A stretch of 25,467 nt of DNA from Pseudomonadota bacterium (GTDB lineage Bacteria; Pseudomonadota; Alphaproteobacteria; Reyranellales; Reyranellaceae), in assembly GCA_023386865.1 (NCBI GenBank), contig JAEWIV010000531.1, positions 1-25,467 of the forward strand, given 5' to 3'. Shown in pieces: positions 8,501-15,760 of the stretch (position 1 is its first letter; each line of letters begins with the position of its first letter). Position numbers and translations under genes: made by a program. The notes beneath the pieces are model-generated. The model was not told the DNA's origin and made no database searches. It saw nothing but the letters and a program-made list of their open reading frames with translations.

Positions 8501-8753
8501 AGATGGTGCGGATCGACTTCACGAAGGGCAGCCCGGCCATCTGCACCTCGATCGGGATCGTGATGTAGCGTTCCATCTCGTCGGACGACTGGCCGGGATT
8601 CTGCGTCACGATGTCGACCAACGGCGGCACCGGATCCGGGTAGGCTTCGATATTCAGGTTTTTGTAAGCAAACAGGCCGCACGCGATCATCGCCGCGCTC
8701 AGGATCATCACAAGGATGCGCTGGCGGAGAGCTGCGCCGATAATTGCCTGCAT
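5598..8753 (-). CDS. HME-type RND efflux permease (second copy in operon)
   Basis: A 1051-residue inner-membrane proton-driven permease of the CzcA/CusA (HME-RND) family, full length. The N-terminal segment before the first large periplasmic loop carries the family sequence NIEAYPDPVPPLVDI. TM4 holds the charged proton-relay signature DFGIIVDATVIMVEN with D394, D400 and E407, aligning with the D/D/E triad described for CzcA. The loop IQWLFLGDLRSALI and the C-terminal GSQVQRPLAVVVVGG are also typical. By my hand alignment, the three methionines that bind Cu(I)/Ag(I) in CusA are not conserved (N and E at two of them), so a copper/silver label is not justified. A run of five aspartates occurs in a porter-domain loop. 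The gene is last in the operon, 77 bases after the channel gene. It is a close paralogue of the permease at 10360-13512. Confidence 0.94.
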   Translation of the reverse strand: MQAIIGAALRQRILVMILSAAMIACGLFAYKNLNIEAYPDPVPPLVDIVTQNPGQSSDEMERYITIPIEVQMAGLPFVKSIRTISLTGLSDVKVQFTYDLSYAQASQMVINRLSQLGPLPNGAQPIISPTSPIGEIFRYRVVGPTGFTVTDLKTIQDWILLRRLKSVPGVIDVTTWGGKSKTYDITVDLDKLLAYGVTLKQVMDALAGANINVGANTINLGPQSAVIRSVGQIRTMDDIRHTMLTVRDGAPVLVSDVATISVGHEPRLGVAGHDDDDDVVQGIVLMRRGAKTMQTLRLVEAEVDKINSSDLLPPGVRIERIYDRSVLVDITTRTVLHNMVMGVALIFAIQWLFLGDLRSALIVSATIPFALLFAVVILVLSGESANLLSMGAIDFGIIVDATVIMVENIFRHLAEAGAGHRPSYTQPTPRGMTGKIATIYHASGEVMQAIFFSATIIIAGFLPLFTLSGVEGHIFGPMAKTYAYALSGGLLATFTVSPALAALLLPEKVSEAETIIVRGLRRLYRRVVVFVLARRGVTVTAGLVLMVGAGLAASTVGLEFLPKLEEGNIWLRAALPPSVSLDEGNAYANRMRRLVKSFPEVETVITQHGRPDDGTDPDGFSNVEFFVPLKPFDTWRKGLSKDDLIAEMGSVLRKTFPGVTFAFSQYIQDNVQEAASGIDAENAIKITGPDLATLRKIAVEIRSVLEKIRGITDIQVPPLLGQPTIRIDIDRQKAARYGLSPGDINATIQAAVGGQVAGDLYEEGSDRHFPMLVRLAPRYRENIEALKRIAIGATGAAGTVVQVPVAEVANVGLTSGAFYIYREQQERYIPVKFSVRGRDLGGAVLEAQQKVEQEVKLPGGYRLDWAGDFANFESAIARLSVAVPIAIAVILLLLYVSFGSLTDTLLAGSAIPMALVGGIFGLFLADMPFSISAAIGFVALFGIAAMNGIMVVGCYNRLIESGMEREQALSATCDQQMRPVLMTCVAACVGLIPAAFSTAIGSQVQRPLAVVVVGGTLLAPILILTVLPAALGIFSRRRPEAPTAIDRMAKA

Positions 8754-8774
8754 ATCGTGACCTGCCTGGATGCC

Positions 8775-8791
8775 CGCCGTCGCTAACGGCG
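8775..8791. other. Small intercistronic hairpin
   Basis: CGCCGT-CGCTA-ACGGCG forms a 6-bp stem in the 77-base gap between the channel gene and the downstream RND permease. No T-tract follows it on the minus strand, so it looks more like a processing or stability element than a terminator. It could be chance in GC-rich DNA. Confidence 0.25.
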
Positions 8792-8830
8792 TTGGCCCTT
8801 ACAGGTCTCTTACGACACGTGGCTTACACC

Positions 8831-10360
8831 TTACTGACTTGCCGGTCGCTGCGCCTTCGGCGGCCTGCACACCGTGCGCTGCGCAGGGTTCGTCGGTTCG
8901 TCGCGGTTCCACCAGCCGCCGCCCAACGCCTGGAACAACGCCGCAGTATTCATGAGACGATTGGCCTGCGCCTGGATGCGCGCCAACAACGCCTGCTGGT
9001 AGGTGAGCTCGGCAATGAGCACGACGACGTAGGTCGTGTCGCCGACATCGAGCCGACGGCGTGCGATGTTGCGGCTGGTCGCCGCCGCCTGCTCGGCCGT
9101 CGCGGTCGCCTTCAGCGCCAGCGCGTCGTACTCGAGCGCGCGCAACGTGTCGGCGACGTTGCGGAAGGCGGTGAGGACTGTCGATTCGTACTGCGCTTGG
9201 GCCTGCTCGAGTGCAGCCTGTGCGGCCCGCTTCTTGGCCTGCAGCGCGCCGCCGTCGAGCAGCGTCTGCATGATACCGCCGGTGACGACGCTGTAAGCCG
9301 GACCAACCGCCGGGCTGAACAGCGTACCCAGCGTCAGCGCCTGCGAGCCTACCGACGACGACAGGTTGATCTGCGGCAACTGGGCGGCCACGGCCACGCC
9401 GACTTGCGCCGAGGCCGAATGAACGTTGGCCTCGGCGGCGCGGATGTCGGGCCGCTGCTCGACCAGTCGCGACGGCAGGCTGAGCGGCAGGTCGGCCGGC
9501 AGCTTCAGGTCGTTGAGCTGGAAGTTCTCGGCAAGCGCGGTGCTGGGCAAGCTGCCGGTCAGGGTGGCGAGCAGGTTGCGCTGCTGCGCCAGCGCCTTCT
9601 GCAAGGGAGGCAGCGTGGCTTCAGCCTGCGCCAGCGCCGTCTCCTGGACGGCCACATCGGCACCGGTGATGGCACCCAGCCCCGCCTGGCCCTGCAGGAT
9701 GCCGAGCGTCTCGCGCTGGGCGGCTATGATTCGCTGGGTCGCCTGGACCTGGGCGCGCAGCGATGCCTCGGTGATCGCCGCCACCACCACGTTGGAAGCG
9801 AGCGTGAGATAGGCCGCCTCGAGCAGGAAGCACTGCCCTTCGGCCTGCGCCTCGGCCGATTCGATGCCGCGCCGCGTGCCACCCCAGACGTCGACCGAGT
9901 AGGTGATGTTGAGCAGCGCCGTGAATAGGCCGAACACGAAGTTGCCGTCGGCCGTCGGGGCCGACAGGACGGTGGGCGCCTGTGTCTGCGCAGCCGTGCC
10001 GGCCAGACCGACGGTGGGAAACAGCGTCGCGCGCTGGGCTCGTGCCGTCTGTTGCGACACCTTCAGGGCCGCGACGGCGGACTTGATGTCGGGATTGGCC
10101 CGGAGCGAGCGCTCGATCAGCCCGTTGAGCTGCTGCGACTGGAAGACTGTCCACCACTGGCTCGGGATGTCGAGGTCCTGCACCACACGCTGGGCCTCAC
10201 CGCCCGAGATGCCGGCCGAGACGAGGTTCAGGGTCGCGCCTTCCTCGGGCAGATAGCGATTGGTCGGCGGCGGCTCGGGCGTCTTGAAGTCGGGGCCGAC
10301 CATGCAGCCGCCGAGCGATGCCATCAGCACCAGGAAAGTGGCAGAACGCACGCGTGCCAT
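8831..10360 (-). CDS. Outer-membrane efflux lipoprotein (NodT/TolC-like channel)
   Basis: A 509-residue outer-membrane channel subunit. The signal ends in the lipobox LGGC with the acylated cysteine at C19, followed by MVGPDFKTPEPP, the standard start of NodT/OprM-type proteins. Two OEP repeats follow. The first has WWTVFQSQQLNGLIERSLRA. The second has RPDIRAAEANVHSASAQVGVA and FRNVADTLRAL. The ATG overlaps the stop of the upstream RND gene by one base (TGATG on the minus strand), indicating translational coupling. The frame is open upstream of 10360, but that stretch only shadows the permease gene. It would dock with the adaptor and one or both permeases to cross the outer membrane. Confidence 0.94.
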   Translation of the reverse strand: MARVRSATFLVLMASLGGCMVGPDFKTPEPPPTNRYLPEEGATLNLVSAGISGGEAQRVVQDLDIPSQWWTVFQSQQLNGLIERSLRANPDIKSAVAALKVSQQTARAQRATLFPTVGLAGTAAQTQAPTVLSAPTADGNFVFGLFTALLNITYSVDVWGGTRRGIESAEAQAEGQCFLLEAAYLTLASNVVVAAITEASLRAQVQATQRIIAAQRETLGILQGQAGLGAITGADVAVQETALAQAEATLPPLQKALAQQRNLLATLTGSLPSTALAENFQLNDLKLPADLPLSLPSRLVEQRPDIRAAEANVHSASAQVGVAVAAQLPQINLSSSVGSQALTLGTLFSPAVGPAYSVVTGGIMQTLLDGGALQAKKRAAQAALEQAQAQYESTVLTAFRNVADTLRALEYDALALKATATAEQAAATSRNIARRRLDVGDTTYVVVLIAELTYQQALLARIQAQANRLMNTAALFQALGGGWWNRDEPTNPAQRTVCRPPKAQRPASQ

Positions 10361-13300
10361 CAGTGGACCTCCGCCACACCGGGCGCCGGCGCCGTCCGCC
10401 GGATCACACGCCGTGAGAAAAGTCCGATCGCTGCCGGCAGCACGGTGAGGAACAGCAACGGCGCCAGCAACGTGCCGCCGACCACGACGACGGCCAGCGG
10501 CCGTTGCACCTGGCTGCCGATCGCCGTCGAGAAGGCGGCCGGCAGCAGGCCGACGCAAGCCGCCGCACAGGTCATCAGCACGGGCCGCATCTGCACCGAG
10601 CATGTCTCGATCAAGGCGTTCTCCGGCGCGCGGCCAGCGTCGATCAGGCGGTTGTAGCAGCCGACGACCATGATGCCGTTCATGGCGGCGATGCCGAACA
10701 GGGCGACGAAGCCGATAGCGGCCGAGATGCTGAACGGCATGCCATTCGCGAACAGCGCCAAAACGCCGCCGACCAACGCCATGGGAATAGCGCTGCCGGC
10801 CAGCAACGTGTCGCGCAGAGATCCGAAGCTGGTGAACAGCAGCAGCAAGATCAGGCCGATGGCGATCGGCACGGCGACTGCCAGCCGCTGCAGTGCATTC
10901 TTGAGGTTGCCGAACTCACCGACCCATTCGACGCGATAGCCGCCCGGGATACTGACTTTCTCCGCCACGCGGTCCTGCGCTTCGAGGATGGCGCTGCCGA
11001 GGTCGCGGCCACGTACGGAAAACTTCACCGGGACGTAGCGCTCCTGCTGTTCGCGGTAGATGTAATAGGCGCCCGAAACGAGCTCGACGGTGGCGAGCTC
11101 GCTGAGCGGCACTTGGGTGACGCCGCTGTTGCTCTGCACGCCGACCGGGATGCGCTTGATCGCTTCGATGTTCTCGCGATAGCGCGGCGCAAGGCGGACG
11201 ATCATGGGGAAGTGGCGATCGCTGCCGTTCTCGTAGACGTCACCCGCCGCCTGGCCGCCGATCGCCGCCTGCACGGTAGCGTTGACGTCGCCGGGGGCGA
11301 GGCCGTAGCGTGCCGCCTTGGCGCGATCGATGTCGATCTTGATGGTCGGCTGGCCGAGCGATGCCGACACGGCGAGATCGGTGATGCCGGGCACGGTGGC
11401 AATGGCGTTCTTGATGTCGTCGGCGACCTTGCCCAGCGTCTCGAGGTCCGGCCCGTAGACCTTGACCGAGTTCTCGCCCTTCACGCCCGACGCTGCTTCC
11501 TGGACGTTGTCCTGGATGTACTGCGAGAAGGTGAAGTCCACGCCGGGAAAGGCCTTGGTCAATGCTTCGTTCATCTCGGCGATCAGCCCATCCTTGTCGA
11601 GGCCCTTGCGCCACTGATCGAAGGGCTTCAGTGGGACGAAGAACTCGGCATTGAAGAAGCCCGTCGAGTCGGTGCCGTCGTCGGGCCGGCCGTGCTGGGA
11701 GATCACCGTCTCGGCCTCGGAGAAGCTCTTGATCAGCCGACGCATGCGGTTGGCGTAGTCGTTGCCCGCTTCCAGCGAGATCGAGGCCGGCATGACGGCT
11801 CGGATCCACATGTTGCCCTCCTCGAGCTTGGGGAGGAACTCCAGGCCGATGGTGCTGCCGGCGAGGACAGCGAGAGCGACGGCGCCCACGCCCGCAGCGA
11901 CGGTGGTGCGACGACGGACGAGGACGATGTCGCGCAGCCGGTCGTAGCCGCGATGGAGAGCGCGTACCGCACGTGTCTCGGCGTGGCTCACCCTCTCCGG
12001 CAACAGCATGGCGGCGAGCGCGGGCGAGATCGTGAAGGTGGCCAAGAGACCACCCGACAGGGCGTAGGCGTAGGTGCGGGCCATCGGGCCGAAGATGTGG
12101 CCTTCGACGCCCGACAGGGTGAACAAGGGCAAGAAGCCTGCGATGATGATAGTGGCCGAGAAGAAGATCGCCTGCGTTACCTCGGTCGAGGCATGGAAGA
12201 TCGTCGCCAGCTTGCCGTCAAGGCCTTCCGGTGCAAGCCGCACCGCACGGGCTTCGGCGCGGCCGACTTCCGACAGGTGGCGATAGATGTTCTCGACCAT
12301 GATGACCGTGGCGTCGACGATGATGCCGAAGTCGATGGCGCCCATCGACAGCAGGTTTGCCGACTCGCCCGACAGGACCAGGATGACCACGGCGAACAGC
12401 AGCGCGAAGGGAATGGTGGCCGACACGATCAGCGCACTGCGCAGGTCGCCCAGGAACAGCCATTGGATCAGGAAGATCAGGACGATGCCCATCACCATGT
12501 TGTGCAGCACGGTGTGGGTGGTGATGTCGACCAGGGCGCTGCGGTCGTAGATCCGCACGATACGCACCCCGGCCGGCAGCACGCCCGTGTTGTTGATCTT
12601 TTCGACCTCGGCCAGCACGCCGGTCAAGGTCGGCATCGTCTCGGCGCCACGCCGCATCAGGACGATGCCCTGCACCACGTCGTCGTCGCCGCCCTGCCCG
12701 GCGATGCCAAGCCTCGGCTGATTGCCCACGGTCACGGTGGCGACGTCGGAGACCAGCACCGGCGAGCCGTCGCGCACCGTCAGCATGGTGTTGCGGATGT
12801 CGTCCATGGTGCGGATCTGGCCGACGCTGCGGACGATCGCCGACTGCGAGCCGATATTCACCGTGTTGGCGCCGACATTGATGTTGGCGTTGTTCAGCCC
12901 GTCCAACACCTGCTTCAGCGTCAGCCCGTAGGCCAGGAGCCGGTCGAGATCGACGGTGATGTCGTAAGTCTTGGTCTTGCCGCCCCAGCCCGTGACGTCG
13001 ATCACGCCGGGGATCGCCTTGAAGCGGCGCTGCAGGAGCCAGTCCTGGATGGTCTTCAGGTCGGCGACGCTGTAGCCAGGCGGGCCGACCACGCGATAGC
13101 GGAAGATCTCGCCGATCGGGCTGGTCGGCGACAATGACGGCTGCACGCCGTTGGGCAGCGGCGGAAGCTGCGACAGACGGTTGACCACCATCTGCGAGGC
13201 CTGCTGGTAGCTCACGTCATAGGTGAACTGCACCTTGACGTCGGAAAGGCCGAACAGCGAGATCGTGCGGACCGCCTGGACGTAGGGCAGGCCCGCCATC

Positions 13301-13512
13301 TGGATTTCGATCGGCACGGTGATGTAGCGCTCGATCTCCTCCGACGACTGGCCAGGATTCTGTGTGATGATGTCGACCAGCGGCGGCACCGGGTCGGGAT
13401 AGGCCTCGATGTTGAGCGTGCGATAGGCGAACACGCCGGCGACCATCAGCACGATACCGAGAATGACCACCAGGACGCGTTGCCTGAGAGCGTTGGCGAT
13501 GACGGCCTGCAT
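10360..13512 (-). CDS. HME-type RND efflux permease (first copy in operon)
   Basis: A 1050-residue permease of the CzcA/CusA (HME-RND) family. It carries the same landmarks as its downstream paralogue: NIEAYPDPVPPLVDI, TM4 DFGIIVDATVIMVEN with D394, D400 and E407 at identical residue numbers, and a C-terminal GSQVQRPLAVVVVGG. By eye the two paralogues match at roughly two thirds or more of positions, and the TM4 region is nearly identical. The CusA methionine triad is likewise not conserved. The gene starts 36 bases after the adaptor stop and its own stop overlaps the channel ATG, so adaptor, permease and channel form a tight unit. The likely role is export of divalent metal or another periplasmic substrate; the substrate is unassigned. 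Confidence 0.94.
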   Translation of the reverse strand: MQAVIANALRQRVLVVILGIVLMVAGVFAYRTLNIEAYPDPVPPLVDIITQNPGQSSEEIERYITVPIEIQMAGLPYVQAVRTISLFGLSDVKVQFTYDVSYQQASQMVVNRLSQLPPLPNGVQPSLSPTSPIGEIFRYRVVGPPGYSVADLKTIQDWLLQRRFKAIPGVIDVTGWGGKTKTYDITVDLDRLLAYGLTLKQVLDGLNNANINVGANTVNIGSQSAIVRSVGQIRTMDDIRNTMLTVRDGSPVLVSDVATVTVGNQPRLGIAGQGGDDDVVQGIVLMRRGAETMPTLTGVLAEVEKINNTGVLPAGVRIVRIYDRSALVDITTHTVLHNMVMGIVLIFLIQWLFLGDLRSALIVSATIPFALLFAVVILVLSGESANLLSMGAIDFGIIVDATVIMVENIYRHLSEVGRAEARAVRLAPEGLDGKLATIFHASTEVTQAIFFSATIIIAGFLPLFTLSGVEGHIFGPMARTYAYALSGGLLATFTISPALAAMLLPERVSHAETRAVRALHRGYDRLRDIVLVRRRTTVAAGVGAVALAVLAGSTIGLEFLPKLEEGNMWIRAVMPASISLEAGNDYANRMRRLIKSFSEAETVISQHGRPDDGTDSTGFFNAEFFVPLKPFDQWRKGLDKDGLIAEMNEALTKAFPGVDFTFSQYIQDNVQEAASGVKGENSVKVYGPDLETLGKVADDIKNAIATVPGITDLAVSASLGQPTIKIDIDRAKAARYGLAPGDVNATVQAAIGGQAAGDVYENGSDRHFPMIVRLAPRYRENIEAIKRIPVGVQSNSGVTQVPLSELATVELVSGAYYIYREQQERYVPVKFSVRGRDLGSAILEAQDRVAEKVSIPGGYRVEWVGEFGNLKNALQRLAVAVPIAIGLILLLLFTSFGSLRDTLLAGSAIPMALVGGVLALFANGMPFSISAAIGFVALFGIAAMNGIMVVGCYNRLIDAGRAPENALIETCSVQMRPVLMTCAAACVGLLPAAFSTAIGSQVQRPLAVVVVGGTLLAPLLFLTVLPAAIGLFSRRVIRRTAPAPGVAEVH

Positions 13513-13548
13513 GGAACGACGGACCTGACGTTGACGAGCGAGCCGCGG

Positions 13549-14793
13549 TCAATCGCGGCGGGCGGCGCGATCGATGAACAGCGTGCCGCTCGTCACGACG
13601 GTCTCGCCGACGTCCAGCCCCTTCTTGACCTCGACGAGTCCGTTACTCGTATCGCCGACCACGATGGGTCGCGAGACCACGGTCTTGCTGTCCGGCCGCG
13701 CTACCCAGACGCGGGCATTGGCGCCTTCATAGACGATGGAATCGGCCGGCACCGCGGGCATCGACCGGTCGTCGCCCGAGACGATGCGGAAGGAAGCGAA
13801 CATCTCGGGCTTGAGCGCGAGGTCGGGGTTCTTGACCGCGGCACGCACCGGCAGGCGCCGCGTGTTGGGATCGAGCGCCGGCGCGACATAGTCGAGCTTG
13901 GCGTTGAAGACTTGGCCGGGGAAGGCGAGCACGGTGACGTGGACCGGCGCGCCGACCTTCATGCGCGGTGCGTCGGATTCGCGTACGTTGGCGACCAGCC
14001 ACACCGTCGACAGGTCGCCGATCGTGAACACCGGATCGTTGGCGCCGGCGTTGATGTATTGGCCCAAGCCCACCTTGCGCTGGATGACGGTGCCGGCGAT
14101 CGGCGCCGCGACGATGGTTTCGGCACCGACACGATCGCGCTTCTCGAGATCGGCAATCTCCTCGTCGCTACGGCCCAGGATGCGCAGCCGGTTGCGAACC
14201 GCCGCCAGGGTGATCTCGGCCGAGCGCAGGTCGCCCTGGGCGGCTACCAGATCCGATTGCGCCTGCTCGTAGTCCTTCAGGGCGCCACCGCGGATTGCCA
14301 GCAGCTCCTTCTGGCGCTTTTCGGCGGCCTGAGAAAGCACGAGCCTGGATTTGGCTTTTTCGACGCCGGCGACGGCGGTGATGAGATCGTTGTGACCTTG
14401 CACGAACTCGCTCGCCTCGATGGCGAACAGCGGCGCGCCGCGCTCGACATAGTCGCCCGGCTTGACGATCAAGCGGCTGACGCGACCGGAGTACGGCGAG
14501 AATACCGGCGTCGTCGTGTCCTCGTTGATGGCGATGCGCCCGTCGGTGGCCCTCTCCTCGCGGAAGGCCATGGGCTCGACCATGGCGAACCGGAATCCCG
14601 CCCATTGCGAATCGCTGGGACGGAACGCGCCGTCACTTTCGACCAGCGTCGAAGGGCGCATCAAGGCATTGCCGGGAGTGGTGTTCAGCATCATCCAACC
14701 GGCGACAACGGCGATACCCGCCACGCCGACGGCGGCAAACCACAGGCGGCCGAGGGGCAGGCGCTTCGGGGACGAGGTGATCGGGGTGCTCAT
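13549..14793 (-). CDS. RND periplasmic adaptor (CzcB/CusB-like membrane fusion protein)
   Basis: A 414-residue membrane fusion protein. One hydrophobic anchor lies at about residues 18-36. It is followed by a lipoyl/barrel-sandwich half-motif (VFSPYSGRVSRLIVKPGDYVERGAPLFAI), a coiled-coil hairpin rich in Ala, Gln and Glu (about 130-210), and the second lipoyl half (TIVAAPIAGTVIQRKVGLGQ). Beta-barrel and membrane-proximal domains follow (VWLVANVRESD, GDTSNGLVEVKKGLDVGETVV). It has no His-rich or Met-rich metal-binding stretch of the kind seen in some CzcB/CusB proteins. It bridges the inner-membrane permease and the outer-membrane channel. As the first gene of the minus-strand operon, and its only adaptor, it must serve both permeases unless another adaptor is supplied from elsewhere. 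Confidence 0.93.
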   Translation of the reverse strand: MSTPITSSPKRLPLGRLWFAAVGVAGIAVVAGWMMLNTTPGNALMRPSTLVESDGAFRPSDSQWAGFRFAMVEPMAFREERATDGRIAINEDTTTPVFSPYSGRVSRLIVKPGDYVERGAPLFAIEASEFVQGHNDLITAVAGVEKAKSRLVLSQAAEKRQKELLAIRGGALKDYEQAQSDLVAAQGDLRSAEITLAAVRNRLRILGRSDEEIADLEKRDRVGAETIVAAPIAGTVIQRKVGLGQYINAGANDPVFTIGDLSTVWLVANVRESDAPRMKVGAPVHVTVLAFPGQVFNAKLDYVAPALDPNTRRLPVRAAVKNPDLALKPEMFASFRIVSGDDRSMPAVPADSIVYEGANARVWVARPDSKTVVSRPIVVGDTSNGLVEVKKGLDVGETVVTSGTLFIDRAARRD

Positions 14794-14822
14794 TGGCCGA
14801 GGAACTTAGGTAGGCGACATTA

Positions 14823-14847
14823 CGAAAGCCTGACGGATAGGCCTTCG
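14823..14847. promoter_or_regulatory. Inverted repeat in divergent efflux/regulator promoter region
   Basis: CGAAAGCCT and AGGCCTTCG are arms of 9 bases separated by 7 bases, with one mismatch. The repeat lies in the 113-base gap between the adaptor start (14793) and the response regulator start (14907), where divergent promoters must sit. It is a candidate operator for the adjacent OmpR-type regulator or another factor. No confident -35/-10 pair was found on either strand. Confidence 0.4.
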
Positions 14848-14906
14848 GACCTGTGCGACCATGGCAGAATGCGTTACATCGCACTGACATGGCGGAAGGC
14901 ACATCG

Positions 14907-15587
14907 ATGCGCATCCTTCTCGTCGAGGACAACGCGGAACTCGTGTCCCTCATGGTGACGGGGCTCGAACGCAGCGGGTTCGCCGTCGATCCAGTCGGGA
15001 CGGCCGCCGATGGCACTCACGCGGCGGCGACAATTCGCTACGCCGCCGTCGTGCTCGACCTCGGACTACCGGACGAGGACGGACTGTCGTGGCTGCGCGC
15101 ACTGCGCGCCCGCGGCGAGACGACACCCGTGCTCGTGCTGACCGCCCGCGACGGCGTCAGCGACCGGGTCGACGGGTTGCGAGCCGGCGCCGACGACTAT
15201 CTGGTGAAGCCGTTTGCCATGGAGGAGCTCGTCGCCCGTCTCAGGGCGTTGCTGCGCCGCTCCGACAACCTCCTCGGCCAGTGCCTGACGATGGGCAACG
15301 TGGCGCTCGACACCGAGGGGCGGCAGGTCACCGTCGGCGGGACCGTGCGCCAGTTCTCCAGCCGCGAGACGGCGGTGCTGGAGATCCTGCTCAGGCGCTG
15401 CGGGAACGTGGCCCCCAAGCGCCTGTTCGAGGATCATCTTTTCGGCCTCACCGACGAAGTCGGCTCCAACGCCGTCGAGGTCTACATCCATCGCCTGCGC
15501 CGCATGCTGGCCGAGAGCGGGGCCACGGTGCAGGTCCACACGGTGCGCGGCGTCGGCTACATGCTGGCGGAAGCCAAAGCCGGCTGA
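14907..15587 (+). CDS. OmpR-family response regulator, likely regulator of the efflux operon
   Basis: A 226-residue two-component regulator. The receiver domain (about 1-115) has the acidic pair E7-D8, phospho-acceptor D51 (VVLDLGLPDEDG), the switch threonine in VLVLTARD and the conserved lysine in DDYLVKPF. The C-terminal winged-helix domain (about 125-222) carries FSSRETAVLEILLRR and the recognition region SNAVEVYIHRLRRML, ending in VRGVGYML. ATG at 14907 is preferred because GGAAGG lies 7 bases before it; earlier in-frame starts lack this. It is divergent from the metal-type RND operon, the usual arrangement for CzcR/CusR-like regulators. No histidine kinase gene follows; katG comes next, so the cognate sensor is encoded elsewhere. 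The target is inferred from position. Confidence 0.93.
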   Translation: MRILLVEDNAELVSLMVTGLERSGFAVDPVGTAADGTHAAATIRYAAVVLDLGLPDEDGLSWLRALRARGETTPVLVLTARDGVSDRVDGLRAGADDYLVKPFAMEELVARLRALLRRSDNLLGQCLTMGNVALDTEGRQVTVGGTVRQFSSRETAVLEILLRRCGNVAPKRLFEDHLFGLTDEVGSNAVEVYIHRLRRMLAESGATVQVHTVRGVGYMLAEAKAG

Positions 15588-15705
15588 GTACAACCGCCGC
15601 GACACGGACGCGACACAGCCTCGTCCCCGTCAAAAATTTGCGCTCTCCGTGCATCGATGTCCGGCGGGGACCGCACTGCGTCGCCTCGAATGGACGCGGA
15701 TGTCC

Positions 15706-15732
15706 TTGATTAGAATCATTCCAATCTATATT
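15706..15732 (+). promoter_or_regulatory. katG promoter with Fur-family-like operator
   Basis: The palindrome GATTAGAATCATTCCAATC (15708-15726) has 9-base arms around one central base, with a single mismatch. It is AT-rich in otherwise GC-rich DNA. It occupies the gap between TTGATT (15706-15711) and TATATT (15727-15732), a plausible -35/-10 pair with a short 15-base spacer. The core, TTAGAAT-C-ATTCCAA, resembles the 7-1-7 operators of Fur-family regulators (PerR, Irr, Fur). The katG ATG is 28 bases past the -10. This suggests repression relieved by peroxide or by iron status; binding is untested. Confidence 0.55.
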
Positions 15733-15760
15733 GAGGAGTCCGAAGACGATTGGAGAGACC

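Noticed and set aside
5853..8786. A plus-strand open frame of over 970 codons antisense to the downstream RND permease
   Set aside because: Its translation is His/Asp/Arg/Gln-rich low-complexity sequence with no family features, as expected from the complement of a GC-rich gene; the minus-strand RND permease is unmistakable.
10504..13137. A plus-strand open frame of nearly 880 codons antisense to the other RND permease
   Set aside because: Same composition artefact as over the paralogue; no recognisable domain or ribosome-binding site, and the opposite strand encodes a complete conserved permease.
13480..14906. Plus-strand frame antisense to the adaptor, running towards the response regulator
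   Set aside because: Shadow of the adaptor gene; the translation lacks domain features and conflicts with the divergent promoter region.
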